A DNA stretch of 64,000 nucleotides, taken from the NCBI GenBank assembly GCA_014281115.1, contig JACONQ010000004.1:1302001-1366000 (forward strand), in the 5' to 3' direction. Source of the DNA: Laburnicola sp. R22_1 (taxonomy: Eukaryota > Ascomycota > Dothideomycetes > Pleosporales > Didymosphaeriaceae). The notes below the pieces were generated by a model, which saw only the letters and a program-made list of their open reading frames with translations, was not told where the DNA came from and made no database searches. The first letter of the stretch is position 1. Each line of letters begins with the position of its first letter. A program made the position numbers and the translations under genes. Of this stretch, positions 25,357 through 37,644 are shown piece after piece.

Positions 25357-25464
25357 CTATGGCATCAGGCATAAGTAGTGTACATGGTCCGCGCACTGCA
25401 GGGATGTAACTTGGCAGGAGTCAGATAACGTAAGCCCGGTATTGTCTTGTTTTGTATAGAGTTT

Positions 25465-26513
25465 CTAGTACATTGTATGACCGCCTTGGGCGTCTAGGAC
25501 TGCCTGGCACCTGGCCGGCATACTGTCGATGAGCCCCCTCAGATCCTGTACTGTAATTGAGTCCCACGCTTCCCGTACAATCTGTCGTAGAGCGTCATAC
25601 GTAGGCTGTCTCCCACCTTCTTGATCAGGGTAATTCAGCTGTATATAGTCCTTCATCTTGTTCCAAACAGCCTCAATTGGGTTGAGGTCTGGCGAGTAGG
25701 GTGGCCAGTAGATGGGAGAGATGCCTCTCTCAAGAAGCTCATTGCGAGTATACGCAGCAGAGTGCCCTGGCGCCCCATTCTGCATGAATTTTAAAGTAGG
25801 ATTCATACGTAACCAGCCATCAACGATGGGCACAATGCGCTCACAGTAGCTCTCCTTATTAATACTCTTCCACTCCTTCTCCCAGAACAGGCAAGGACCC
25901 TTTGTAGAGCCTGAGAAGCAGCCCCAGAACATCCACCCAGCCTTCCTACGTACCTTTTCAACTATACAGGTATCATCAAGCTCCTCTCCAGGTCTCCTAG
26001 TAACCCAGACTTTGTTGTGCCTGCCGCCAGTGACCCAGGTTTCGTCACTCCAGAGGATGCTCCACCATTGCTCAGAGCTCCAGCAGAGGTGCTCCTCCGC
26101 CCACGCGACTCTAATCTGCCAATTTCTCTCAGTAAGAGGAGGCTTTGCACGGGCGACTCGACGTGTGTACCCTCTGCTGCGTAGAGCAGTCCGTATAGCG
26201 TATTGTGTGACTTCCCACTCCGCAAAAGGTCCCTCTGCAAGAGCCTGATAGCTCATCTGCCTGGCTGTACGAGAGGATTTGATATAGGCCTCAAGCTCAT
26301 CAACTTGGGCATTAGTGAGCTTGCGAGGGCGACTGGAGCGTTTCTTCGGCGTGACGCGGTTACTAGCGATTGCGTAGGCAACTTGTCTGCGTGAGAAACC
26401 AACAAGTTGGCAATAAAAGTCTGTGTATGACCTGCTAGGTGCAGGGTCTGCACCTGTAGACGCTCGTCGCGCGAGAGGTATCGATGGCGAGGTGGAGTTG
26501 ATGGTGTTGACAT
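25465..26513 (-). pseudogene. Tc1-family transposase, frameshifted and catalytic-site mutated
   Basis: Cut-and-paste transposase. The true N-terminus is in another frame: ATG at 26513, MSTPSTPPRHRYLSRDERLQ then LHLAGHT, which shifts near 26430 into the main frame (QLVGFSRRQVAYAIASNRVT, an HTH, then PKKRSSRPRKLT). Core motifs: LWSDETWVTGG (first Asp), KFMQNGAPGHSA (second position Asn where QDGAPGH is usual) and YSPDLNPIEAVW (Glu). So both a frameshift and an Asp-to-Asn change disable it. C-terminus CQAVLDAQGGHTMY. The open frame extends upstream to 26601 only by chance. Confidence 0.88.
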
Positions 26514-26587
26514 TGTGTGGATGGGGAGAGGATGACGCGAGGGTGGCAGCGACGACAAAGGTACACGTGTTTTGGTACAAAACTATA

Positions 26588-27283
26588 CTGTGTCCGTGCA
26601 CTCAACGCCCGGATTCAGTCAACGCCCGCCTTTTACTAGGAAAATCAAAGAAAATAAGCAACTTCACAGCTATATAACTCTTTAGCTACTTTTTCTTTTT
26701 AAAAGCTTTCTTAATTAAAGTTATAGAGAAAGACTATCTCTATAACTCTAGAATTTTGGTTTTCTAATAATAATTAATTTTAAGAAAAAGTATAAAAGTA
26801 CTAAAACTTAAGTCTCTAAATTTAAAAATAAATTTTTTTAGAAGTAAAGTATGCTGTTTAGAATATAGTTTATATTAAGTTCTTTCTAATAAAACTATTA
26901 ACTAGAAAGTTATATTATCTTTTTATTTTTTTAAATAAAAAAATTAGGAAAGATAATCTATCTTCTTAAGTAGTCCTTTATAAAAAAAAGTCTTAATATA
27001 AACTATATTCTAAATAGCATACTTTACTTCTAAAAAAATTTATTTTTAAATTTAGAGACTTAAGTTTTAGTACTTTTATACTTTTTCTTAAAATTAATTA
27101 TTATTAGAAAACCAAAATTCTAGAGTTATAGAGATAGTCTTTCTCTATAACTTTAATTAAGAAAGCTTTTAAAAAGAAAAAGTAGCTAAAGAGTTATATA
27201 GCTGTGAAGTTGCTTATTTTCTTTGATTTTCCTAGTAAAAGGCGGGCGTTGACTGAATCCGGGCGTTGAGTGCACGGACACAG
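26588..27283. mobile_element. 696-bp foldback element with pogo copy-2 ends
   Basis: Two near-perfect inverted arms of about 290 bp (26588-26880 and 26990-27283) flank a spacer of about 110 bp. TA duplications lie at 26586-26587 and 27284-27285. The outermost bases (CTGTGTCCGTGCACTCAACG) are the same as the inverted repeats of pogo copy 2 at 4236-6348. No coding capacity. Inference: a non-autonomous derivative mobilised by a pogo transposase of that type; it landed inside the Tc1 element beyond the transposase start. Confidence 0.9.
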
Positions 27284-27397
27284 TAGGTAATTAGATGTAT
27301 TTTTGTTAGTAGAGAGGCTATGAGTCATCGCGTGATTATCTTGGCAGTGCCCCTGCAGTGCGCGGACCATGTACACTACTTATGCCTGATGCCATAG

Positions 27398-27552
27398 TAA
27401 TGCGGTGCTCCCATTTGGTTAAGGCGTCCTCCTTAATATTCTAGATAATCTGCTTGCAGTTGTTAACAAGGGGCGACGCGCCGCTGCCTTAGTTCTTAAA
27501 CAACAAGTCGCCGCAGTGGTCCTTGCTAGGGAAGATGTCGCAGGGGTAGTAG
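27398..27552 (-). pseudogene. chitinase part 3
   Basis: In frame with part 2 across the hAT duplication: DYYPCDIFPSKDHCGDLLF, a TAA, then SPLVNNCKQII, a TAG, and EDALTKWEHRIT, ending at the TA target of the Tc1-type element. Only about 50 codons long; without joining it would look like intergenic DNA. Confidence 0.85.
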
Positions 27553-30500
27553 CAGGGTTGTCAACAACCAAACATGCCTCAATATTTTGTTTGAATTTTG
27601 TTTGAATTGACAACGTCAACCAAACAAAAAGCTGCTGCTGCAATTTTGATAGGTCAAACAAACAAAAGAGGCAATTGCAGTCAAAAAATTTGAAGTTTGT
27701 TTGAATCGCTTAGCATACTGTAATGATAAGGTACCCTAGAGTTAGTGATATATTCTTAGTGTTGATGTAACAATAACTTTCCTAACGCTGCAATTATATA
27801 GGTATTCCTATAGTAAACAGAGCAAAAACGGAGCTTCTTAAGTGGATTGTACCTGCGTAAAAAAGCCCGCATAACGGATGTGTGCTTCCACTGGCCGCCA
27901 GCAACTGATATACATGAATTGCTATTCGGCTTTAGCACCTCCTATCCTCTGTTCCTCCTCTTTCTTTACGTAGGTAATAAGCTGTTAAAACAATAAATAT
28001 ATATATAATAATCTAAATAAGCTAATATTATAGTGTTGAGGTATTGTAGCAAAGTGAGTTTGCGCTGTTGCAGCGAAGCCTAAGTTATGTTTATATATTC
28101 TGAACCTAGTTACTACTCTTAAAAAATCGTTTGCTATAACCACGCAATAAATCTTGTCTTCTATAAGTTAAACTATTAAATCAATGTTGCTAAATTAATT
28201 CCTGTCGCCTGTTTTACTATATCTCTATTGTTGCGGGCTGCAGAGCGTCGCGCAGTACGCCTTGGCATGAAGTGGTAATGTTGGCTAGCCGACCGCGTAC
28301 TTTCCGCGTACCTTGCGCGTCAACGCTTACACACCCACTATACTTTGGCTTACTTGCCTGCGCCTACAGCTTACTTTTTCGCGCCTTTGCTTACCTTCAC
28401 ACTTACTATGCCCCCAAAACGAAGCCGCGAGCCTGCTGAGGCATCCGAACCTATGCCCAAACGTTCCCAACGTGCGCCGAAACCCAGCCAGCGCCTTATA
28501 GATAGCCAGCGGCCGCTTACTCCTCCGCCAACCCAGCCGTCTATTGAGGTAGTTGACGAGCCGGAGCCGCCTATTGAGGTGCTTGAAAGTACTCTAGAGC
28601 CGCGCTTAATAGAGCCACCAACCGAGCTAGAGGAGCGCGCCCGGAGGCCATCACCACGGCCTATACTACAAGCCTTACAGGCCGATGAGCTAGCTTGGGA
28701 GTTGCTGTTAGTGGCTAATAAGCCGCCTATAGCTACTAAGCCGCCGCGCGCGTTTAGTAATGCTGCCACAGAGGCTTCAGTAGAGGAGGACGCTGCGCCT
28801 AGTGTTGACTTCACCAACTACGAAGGCCTTGACTTGAAGCGCCTGCTAGGCTTCAATGTGCCTCTATCCACACCCACAGGCAACATCAGCTAGGTCTTTA
28901 GGCACGGCTATCGCCTTCGAAAGCTTGGTACTAACCCTAAGAAGATCTACTTCCAATGCAAGCACTGTCACATTAACAGAAAGAAGGGCGGCCTACACCA
29001 GACCACTCTGTCAACTACAGCCGCCAACAACCATTTGAAGCAAGACCTTCCCGGCCATCGGCTCACCAAACAAGGCACTATCGTACACAAGAGGCCGCTC
29101 GAACCTGGCCAGAAGTCGCTGCGATGGGCGGAAGAAAACGGGGTCACATTAAGCCAAGATGCAACGCAGGAGCTGGGTAACTTCGACGTACAAGGCTTCA
29201 GGCAAGCTGCAGTGTTATGGCTCGTCAACAACAACAGGCCATTACGCGAGTTTGAGACTGAGTCCTTCCGCGCGATGATCAGGTTCGCCAACCCAGAGGC
29301 AGAGGCGGCGCTATGGAGGTCTCACAACAGCGTTTCGAGGTTCGTGATGAGGCTTTACAGCTGGCTACAACCTTAAGTCAAGCGCGCCTTGTCTAAGGCC
29401 TCTAGCAAAATACACATAAGCTTTGACAGCTGGACTACTAAGGGGGGGAAGCGCGGCTTCTTTGCAATTTGTGCGCACTACGCTGACTCTCAAGGCAATA
29501 TAGTTGACCTTCCCATCGCCTTGCCGCAGCTGGTTGGTGCGCACACAGGCTCAGCGATCGCGGAAGCTGTCGTACGAATCCTACGCTACTTTGAGATTTC
29601 TAGCAGCAATTTGGGCTATTTCGTGCTTAACAACGCCTACAACAACAATACTGCAGTTAATAAACTCGGCACAATGTACGGCTTTATCGCCAACGATCGA
29701 CGCCTCCGCTGCGCTTGCCACATACTCAACCTCGTTGGGCAAACTATTATGTTTGGCACTGACTCCAACGCCTTTGATAACGAGCCTAAACACTACAACA
29801 AAGAGGAGTTTTATATAAAGCAATGGCGGAAAGATGGTCCGCTTAGCGTGTTTCTTGATATTGTTAACTACATTAACACGCCAAAACAATGGGGTATATT
29901 TGAGGATTGTTAGAACAGCGAAGCAGTTGAGATGCCTGCTGGCGCTACAGCAAGACGCCGTAAGCCTTTCAAGCCTGGAGTTATGCGTTGGAACAGCTAT
30001 TATAACTGCTTTAAGCGCGGTGTTGAGCTACAACACACCATTAACAGCTACTCCTCCTACCACATACAAGAGACTGAGCACGCTGACGAGCTTGCCAAAA
30101 GCAACAACACTAAGCCGCCTATTGTGCCGCAGTGGATGCGATCAGGCGGGCTTGCAGCTGCAGACTGGGCGGTGATTACCGAGTACATTGAGGTGCTTGA
30201 GCCGCTGAAGTCCGCAACTAATCGCTTGCAAGGTCGCGGCAAAGCTGGCACTTATGGCGCGTTATACGAGGTTATCCCTGTGTTTGAGTCTCTTATTGCT
30301 GACCTAGATGCCCGCCTTAGACTGTTTGAAAGCGTCAATTACCTGCCAGACGAGGCGCCAGAAGATCACGTCGCTATCAACGTACGTGCTGCGCTCAAGA
30401 AGGCGAGCAAGTACCTTAATAAACTCCTCAAAATCCCCGTCTACTACACTGCCACGGCACTCCACCCACGCTTCAAGAACTACTTTAAACGCTTCTGGCG

Positions 30501-31223
30501 TGAGAAGCCCGCACAGTTACAAGCTACGCACGCGAGCTTCGAGCAGCTTTGGGCTCGTTACAAGCCCGCCCTAGCGACAGCAACAACAATAACAACTGCG
30601 CCTAAACACGCGATGAGCAGCTTTGACGACGCAATCGATTCGGTACTTGACAACAGCGACGAGATAATAGGGGTGGCGGATGAGTACGAGAGCTGGCTTA
30701 GAGAGCCAACATGGACATCAGAACAGTACAAAACTGGCTGTACAGCTGTCCAATACTGGTACCAGCTCAAGCCGAGGTATCCCAATTTGTCACGATTGGC
30801 GCTGGACGTGTTAACTATCCCTGCCTCCAGCGCTGACTGTGAGCGAGTCTTCTCGGGTACTGGCGACGTACTTGAGCCACAGAGACGCAAAATGGGCAGC
30901 CAACTATTGGCTGCTTTAATTTGTACTCAACGATGGATTCGAGCAGGTTTTAAACCTCCAAGCGCAAAGGTGGTGGCAACGTACGATGACAATAAGCTCA
31001 ACGAACAGTTTAGCATACATGAGTGGGAGGAGCCGCCGCCTATAACACCACCAGAGTCTCTTTCACAGTCCTCTTAAAGTACTCAAAATCAAACAAACAA
31101 TCAAATAAAAAGCGCCTCTATAGCTCCATCAAATCAAACAAACAAACTACAACACCAAGAAAGTCGTCAAACAAACAAATTCAGAGCCACAAATTTTGTT
31201 TGTTTTGTTTATTGACAAGTCTG
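27553..31223 (+). mobile_element. hAT DNA transposon, copy 1 (lightly decayed)
   Basis: Ends CAGGGTTGTCAA at left and its imperfect inverse (TTGACAAGTCTG) at right, with an exact 8-bp target duplication GGTAGTAG at 27545-27552 and 31224-31231. Subterminal regions are dense with CAAACAAA/TTTGTTTG strings, which could be transposase binding sites. It carries a single plus-strand transposase frame and is inserted in the chitinase gene. Confidence 0.92.
28408..31077 (+). pseudogene. hAT transposase, copy 1 (three nonsense codons)
   Basis: A 890-codon frame from ATG at 28408 (MPPKRSREPAEASEPMPKR), interrupted only by TAG at 28891, TAA at 29374 and TAG at 29911, each explainable by CAG/CAA change. 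Order: Pro/Glu-rich N-terminus; BED-type zinc finger (YFQCKHCHINRKKGG.. NHLKQDLPGH); RNase H-like core with ISFDSWTTKGGKRGFFA, FVLNNAYNNNTAV and RCACHILNLVGQT; C-terminal hAT dimerisation domain (RLALDVLTIPASSADCERVF, then RRKMG). The second Asp, expected in VLDNA, is Asn in the context CTTGAC-to-CTTAAC. Introns are excluded because the frame is preserved around each stop and no splice sites fit. Confidence 0.9.
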
Positions 31224-32543
31224 GGTAGTAGTCAGACCCGCCTTTAGTGCCTGTGTACCAGGCCTACCACGCGCGGCTAGGGCTGCACACAGGCAGCTAG
31301 ATAAGGCCCAGTGTTATAGTGTTAAGGCCGACTAGCTTCTTGCGGACGTTCTTCTCATTGGCCATTTTAGTGATGTTGATAATCTTGTTCTCCCCGCCGT
31401 TATAGCCGTACGTGGCCAGGGCGCCCTTAACAATATCGTCCCTTGTTAGCTTGCCAAAGTCGTTGTCCATAAGAGAGCTAATGCCCTTGAGCGCGGAGAA
31501 CTTGTTGTCCTAACAGACAGTCTGACAGGGGCTGGTATTAGTGTCTCTCTCGCACTTGCACTCTTTGGCGTCACCCTTGGGCGCGACTAGGTAGTACATC
31601 CTGTTATTAACACAGACCAAAGTGGCCTTAGTAGTGTTGTTGTTAACATACTTGCTCGCTGGGTTGCCGCTGCAGCTATTTTCTAAGTTGAGAATAAACG
31701 CGTACTGCTTAGACTAGCGCCACAGGCTAGGGATAGCGTAGGCAAAGAATGTCTTACGGGCTGTCGCCTTGATGTCTATCGCCCCCTTACTACTGCTGAT
31801 ATCGCCGCCTGGACTAGGCAGCATTCTGCTGTCCTTAATAATGGAGGTTAGAGCGTCGAGCGAGGCACGCTCGCCATCAAAGAGTTTCTTAAGGGACAGG
31901 GTAGTGCTGTTCATCTAGCCAAAGACGGCCTGCGCGGCGTAGTTGGAAAAGTCCTTTTGCTCATCCGGGGTCCATTTGTCTACCAGAGGAGCCTGAAGCA
32001 GATCCTTTGCCAGCGTCGTGCCCTGGCCTATCATGTTCAGCGCCGTGTCCTTGGTGTTGTCGAACAGGGTGCTGCCTTCTTTGGCAAAGGTGGGAAGAGT
32101 TTTTAAGACGCTATTAAAGAAGGGCGCTGCGGCGCCAAGAGCCCCGATGGTTAGGAAATTGATCATGACGTTTAACCACTAGTTAGTTTTGGGCTTAGGA
32201 ATTGGCGCAAAGACATTTTCCATTTGTCTAATAGTAGTCTGGACGCCTCCTCTCATGTCGCTGAGACCATTGTAGTAGGTGTGGAACATACGATGGACCT
32301 TGATGAGGGACTGCCAGATAACGTAGGCCACCGGTCCGGAATCGGGGCCGTTGGCGCCGTCTGGGCATTCCCATCGGTCATCGCAGAAATCGTGAGTACC
32401 TCCAAGAAACTCGCAGCCCATATCGCCGCCAGCGAGGAGAGTCTGCTCCACCAATTCCATGAAGGTGAGCCGGCCCTCGTCGGTTCCGATCCACTTGACG
32501 ATAATCTCGTGCCATGCAGAAGCGGCGTCGAGCTCCTTCCAAC
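31224..32543 (-). pseudogene. chitinase part 2: C-terminal region
   Basis: Continues directly from part 1 with ELDAASAWHEIIVKWIG and holds EQTLLAGGDMGCEFLGG and PVAYVIWQSLIKVHRMF, segments usual in the C-terminal half of this chitinase class. About 437 codons with stops near 32179, 31915 and 31714, plus more downstream (for example after TITLGLI). The distal end reads GTKGGSDYYP, where hAT copy 1 is inserted. The 8-bp duplications at 32536-32543 and 31224-31231 are the edges. Confidence 0.88.
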
Positions 32544-32689
32544 CAGAGTTGTCAACAATCAAACAAAGTCAAATTTAAAGCTCAAATTTTGCTTGTTTGA
32601 CGATTTCTTAGTGTTGTAGTCTTATTTGATTGCTTTGACAAGGCTGTAGAGGCGGTTTTGTTTGACTTGTTTGTTTGAATTTGAGCAAT

Positions 32690-35375
32690 TTAAGAAGCCT
32701 TAAAAGGCGCTTTCTATAGTGTTATAGGCGGCGGCTCCTCCTAACTTTTTATGCCAAATTCTTCTGCAAGCTTGTTGTTGTTGTACATAGCCGCTGCCTT
32801 TGCGCTTGGAGGCTTAAAACCTGCTTAAATCCACTGTTGTGTACACACTAAAGCAGCTAATAGCTGGCTGCCTATTTTGCGCCTCTGTGGCTTAAGTATA
32901 TCGCTAGTGCCTGTAAACACCCGCTCACAATTAGCGCTAGAGGTAGGGATAGTTAACACATCTAGCGCTAATTATAAAAGATTTAGGTACTTTAGTTTTA
33001 GTTGTTGCTAATATTGTATAGCTATAAGCCCCTGTTTGTGTTGTAGAGCCGTCCACATAGGCTCTTTAACCTAGCTCTTATACTTATCCTCTGCCTCTAT
33101 TGCCACGTTGTTGTTGTTAAGTATTGAGTTAATTGCTTTGTTAAAGCTGCTTATTATAGGCTTTGGGAATAGTGTTATTATTGTAGCGGCTACGTGGGCG
33201 GGCTTATAGCGAGCCTAAAGCTGCTTGAATTTTGCGTGTGCGGCGCTAAGTTATGTAGGTTTACTACGCTAGAAGCGCTTGCAATAGGACTTATATTATA
33301 AGTGCAAAATTGTGGTAGTGTAATAGATAGAACTTTTAAGCAACTTGTTAAAGTAGGCGCTCGCTTTACGCCTTGCGGCGTATAGGTTAATAGGCAGGTA
33401 ATCCTTAGGCGCCTTAAATAGCTCGTAGTTAACATTTTTATACGCCTGAAGGCGAGTATCTAGCTTAGTAATCAGAGACTTAAATATAGGTATAATCTTA
33501 TATAAGGTGCTGTGGGTGCCAGCTTTGCTATAACCTTATAAGCGATTAGTTACAAACTTAAGCGGCTAAAGTACTATAATATACTTTGTAATTACTGCCT
33601 AGTCTATAGCTATAAGCCTACCTAATTATATCTATTGCAGCGCATTAGATAGCTTCTTATTATATAGTTTTGTCTGTTTGTTAGTATTCTCTATCTCTTT
33701 AATATAGTATAAGGCATATAAGTTAATAGCTTATTATAGCTTAACACCGCGCTTAAAGTAGTTATAATAGCTGTTCTAACGCGTAATAACCGGCTTAATT
33801 AGCTTGCGGAGACTACCTATAACGCCTATAGGCATCTTACTAGCAGCATTGCGCTAATAGTTACTAAAGATACTCTATTGCTTTGGCGTATTAATATAGC
33901 TAATAATATTAAGAAACACACTAAGTAGACTATCTCTCCGCTACTTCTATATATAAAAATCTTCTTCTTTTATATATTTAGCGGCGTTATTGTACGCCTT
34001 AGAGTCTCTGCCAAATATAATAGTTTGGCTAATAAGGTTAAGTATGTGGCAAGCGCAGCGAAGGCGTTTATTAGTAGCGCTAAAGCTGTATATTATACTG
34101 AGTTTATTAATAGTAGTATTATTATTATAGGCGTTATTAAGCACAAAGTAGTCGAGTTTATTACTATTAATTTTAAAGTATTATAAGATTTATATAATAG
34201 TGTTAGCTATTGCCTTGCTAGTATGTACGCTAACTAGCTGCGGCAACGCAATAAGAAGATTAACTATATTACCTTAAGCGTTAGCGTAGTATATAATAAT
34301 AGTAAAGAAGCCATATTTACCGCCTTTAGTTGTCTAACTATTAAAGCTCACGTGTATCTTGCTGCTTGCCTTAGATAACGCGCGCTTAACCTAAGGCTAT
34401 AGCTAGCTATAGAGCCTTATTATAAAAGCCAACACACTATTGTAAGACTTCTATAGCGCTGCCTCTACCTCTAGATTAGCGAACCTTATTATTGCGTGGA
34501 AGAACTTAGTCTTAAACTTGCGCAAAGGTCTATTGTTGTTAACTAGCCATAGCACTGCAGCCTACTAAAAATCTTATACGTTAAAGTTACCTAGCTCCTA
34601 ATAGACCTCTTGGCTAAGTATAAGACCTTTATTAAGCGTTATCTATATAGATTGTTGGCTAGGTTTGCGCTCTGTTTAGTATATAATAGGGCTATTCTTA
34701 CTAAGTCTATGGCCGCGCTAGTTACTAGCGAGGTGTAAGATAGCGTCGCTAGTTACAAGAGTAACCTAGTATAAGCCGCCTTTTTACTTATTAATATGGT
34801 AGTACCTATATAGGAAGTAGAGCTTTTTAGACTTAGTGTGCTCCTTCTAAATCCGCTAGCTATACCTATACACCTAGCTAGAAGTGCCTTAAGGCATAGT
34901 AAGAGGTAGCGCAAAGCCCTTTAATCGCGGCTAGTTAACACTATTAAAGTTAGTAAAGTTAATAGGCGGCGCAGCGTCTTCCTCTACTAAAGCCTTTGTG
35001 GCAGCACTGCTAAAAGCGCGCGATTAAATAGTGGCTATAGGCGACTTATTAGCCACTAACTACGACTCCTAGACTGGCTTATTAGTGGGTTAAAAGGCCT
35101 ATAAGACTTAGAGTATAGGCTGTAGTAATGCCCGCTAAGCGCGCTTCTCTAGCTAAATTGGCGGCTCTATAGACAGCTTTAGCATACTTTTTAGCAGCTC
35201 TATAGGCTCTATAGGCGATTCCAGCGCGTGTTTAGGCACCTTAATAGGCGACTCTGTTGGCTAGGTTAGCTAGGTGTTGTCGCCTTCACGCTTCTTATAT
35301 ATGGGCTTGGGCGTGCGATGGGGGCGTTTAGGGGGGTTGCCGGCTTCTTTAGCAACCTTAAGGCTACGTTTAGGG
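32690..35375 (-). pseudogene. hAT transposase, copy 2 (heavily RIP-mutated)
   Basis: Collinear with copy 1 on the minus strand. The best preserved part is MLNNAYNNNTTINKL followed by LRCACHILNLISQTIIF (33947-34144). The BED finger (YFLYRYYHIN) has lost its cysteines, and the dimerisation segment, the tail EEPPPITL and the N-terminus (KRPHRTPKP) are recognisable. The start codon corresponding to copy 1 reads ATA. Dozens of TAG/TAA codons. The second Asp is Asn, as in copy 1. Confidence 0.85.
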
Positions 35376-35543
35376 GCTATGGTAAGCGTAAAGGTAAGCA
35401 AAGGCGCGAGAAAATAAGCTATTAACAAGAAATAGTAAGCTAAAGTATAGGGTTAGGTAGTTATTAACGCGTTATAGGACGCGTTGTAGTATATAGAAAG
35501 TACGCGATAGCTGCCTTACTAAGCTAGCTATAACACTACTATA

Positions 35544-37644
35544 TTTCCCCGCTTAACGCATAGACCCTACTTAATGCACAGTTAGCACTAAAAATCTCTA
35601 TACTTTTAACCCTTATAACTCTACTAATATGGACCCAATTAACGTAGCTATTAACGCTTTGAGATTCCTAAAGCTAGGAGAACGTCCTAATATATCTTAG
35701 ATTGCGCGAGAGTATAGCGTTAAGCAATCGCGGCTCTTAAAGCGTTTTCGCGAGGTGCAGAGCACCTATGCGTCCCAGATAAAAGAAAAGCGACTCCTTA
35801 ACTCTATATAGGAAAAATAGCTACTATAGTATATTAAAAAGCTGTGTACATAAGGCCTACCTTCTATAAGAGAGATAATATAAAATTTCGCAGCAGAAAT
35901 AGCCTATTAAGAGCTAGGAAAACACTGGGTTAATCGCTATATTGCGCGGCATTAAATTAACCTTATATTGCAATAGATATCTAGTATTAATAACCAGCGC
36001 CACAAAGCTAATTTAGTCTTTAAATACGCTCTCTATTTTAAGCTTTTAGACGATAAGATTAAGCAGTATAACATCGCGCCATTAAATACATATAATATGG
36101 ATAAGAAGGGCTTCTTAATTAGGGTAGTGTTAAGAATAAAGCGCGTATTCTCCCGACGCTAGTATAATTAGGGTAGCGTTAAGTAGGTACTTTAGAATAG
36201 TAATAGGGAGTAAATTACAACGATAGCTTATATATACACTAATATATATTAGGCAGCTTCTGGCAATATTTAGGACACCTAGTTGCAGAATTTTAATCCT
36301 TAAGAGTACCGCGCCTTCTTCGCCTTATCACCTTTAGGATGGACAAACAACGAACTTGGCATTGCCTGGCTTAAGAGGTGCTTTTAGGAGGAGACTAAGA
36401 CAAAGGCAAAACGCGACTATAGGCTCCTTATTCTTAATAGGCATAGCTCGCATATTATAATAGAGTTTATTAAGTTCTGCGATTAAAATAGAATCCTTCT
36501 AGCTATCTATCCGCCGCATTTAACTTATACGCTACAGTCTCTAGATGTCTGCCTTTTTAAGCCTCTCTTAGCTGCATATACTAAAGAGCTCTCCTAATTT
36601 ATATATAACAGCTAGGGCCTTATATCTATTACTAAGCGCGACTTCTTTCGCTTCTTCTATAGGGCGTATAGGACCGCGTTTGCTAAGGAAACAATTATTA
36701 ACTCATTTAGAGTTACTGGCATCTCTCCACTAGATAGCAACGCTATATTAAAGAAATTTAAGGATCTAGAGCCTAAGAGGCCATTAAGCAGTAATAGTAC
36801 GTCTTTAGTACTCTCTGCAAGCGACTGGCGCAAGATTAAACAGCTCCTACAACAGGTAGTTAATAATATCTACAATAAACGCGCCTTATAGCTCTCTCAC
36901 ATAATACATGTAATTACGACTTAAAAACAGCTCCTTTAGCATGAAAACAACCGCCTTAAAGACGCCCTTATTAATGAGAAGAAGCGCCGTACGCGTGGCA
37001 AGGCATTACTACTTAAACCTTCCTAGAATTACGCTGGTGGCGCTGTCTTCTGGTCGCTATCTAAAGTTGAAGCTGCCCGCAATCAACAAGTCCAAAAAGA
37101 CGCCAAAGTAGAAGAACTACAACACTAGAAGGATCGCAATAAGCTAGCTAGGGAGCAGAAAAAGCAGGAAAAATAGGCTATGCTTTAGCAAAGAGCAGAA
37201 ATAAGGATGGCTGCAAAGGAGATTAAATTGCAGGAAAAACAGCAAAAGGCTGCAGAGCGCAAAGAAGCCCTACTCGCCCACGCAGCTAAAAAGCAACTCC
37301 AGAATGATATACAATTAGCTAAAAAGGGTAAGGCGCGTAGCCTCACAGCTCCTGCACCTCCTACTTATATTATTGAGGACCTAGAGGCTGATGCTAAGGA
37401 TCTATCCGTCATTAAAGGGGTGGTAGAGGCATCTGGCCCATCAACGCGCACGCGTACAGTACGCCTCCCACAGAGGTATCGCACCTAATATATCGTTGCC
37501 AATCGATTAAAACGACTTTTAAGAATGCTACTACAAAAATCTCGTGATAATTTGATCTATATAGAGCTGTACAGCTTTAAAAGTAGTAGTAGTGGGCATC
37601 CTCAAACTGTGCGTTGAGTGGGGTCTGTGCGTTGAGCGGGGAAA
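35544..37644 (+). mobile_element. pogo/Fot1-type DNA transposon, copy 4, nested in hAT copy 2
   Basis: Inverted repeats TTTCCCCGCTTAACGCA (left) and the inverse of TTTCCCCGCTCAACGCA (right); the left end has RIP-type C-to-T changes. The left flank is TA (35542-35543); the right flank reads CA, so one base of the duplication has changed. It belongs to a different pogo subfamily from copies 1-3 by its ends. Confidence 0.85.
35629..37488 (+). pseudogene. pogo/Fot1 transposase, copy 4
   Basis: A 620-codon frame from ATG (MDPINVAINALRFLKLGERP) to the stop after TVRLPQRYRT, with no net frameshift but many TAG/TAA codons. Core motifs: TYNMDKKGFLI (first Asp present), LLILNRHSSH (second Asp changed to Asn), TLQSLDVCLF (third Asp present). 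The last 90 codons (MAAKEIKLQEKQQKAAERKE onward) are open and form a charged coiled coil like the tails of copies 2 and 3. Confidence 0.86.

Larger units (their letters stand above)
25357..27397 (-). mobile_element. Tc1-type (DD34E) DNA transposon with nested foldback element
   Basis: Inverted repeats of about 48 bp start CTATGGCATCAGGCATAAG at 25357 and mirror this at 27397, nearly identical between ends. TA duplications are at 25355-25356 and 27398-27399, inside the chitinase gene. Removing the foldback element plus its extra TA leaves about 1,343 bp, the normal size for a Tc1 element. It carries one minus-strand transposase gene. Confidence 0.9.

Noticed and set aside
25357..25402. Inverted copy of a chitinase segment
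   Set aside because: The 48-bp inverted match at 25357 and 27397 first looked like a chitinase inversion, but TA flanks and the spanning Tc1 transposase show that it is the transposon's terminal repeat.
28371..28817. 148-codon minus frame rich in Ser/Gly
   Set aside because: It is the antisense shadow of the hAT transposase N-terminus.
28891..29913. Introns as an explanation for stops in hAT copy 1
   Set aside because: The frame and conserved motifs continue on both sides of each stop with no deletion-like gap, and no GT..AG pair removes only the stop.
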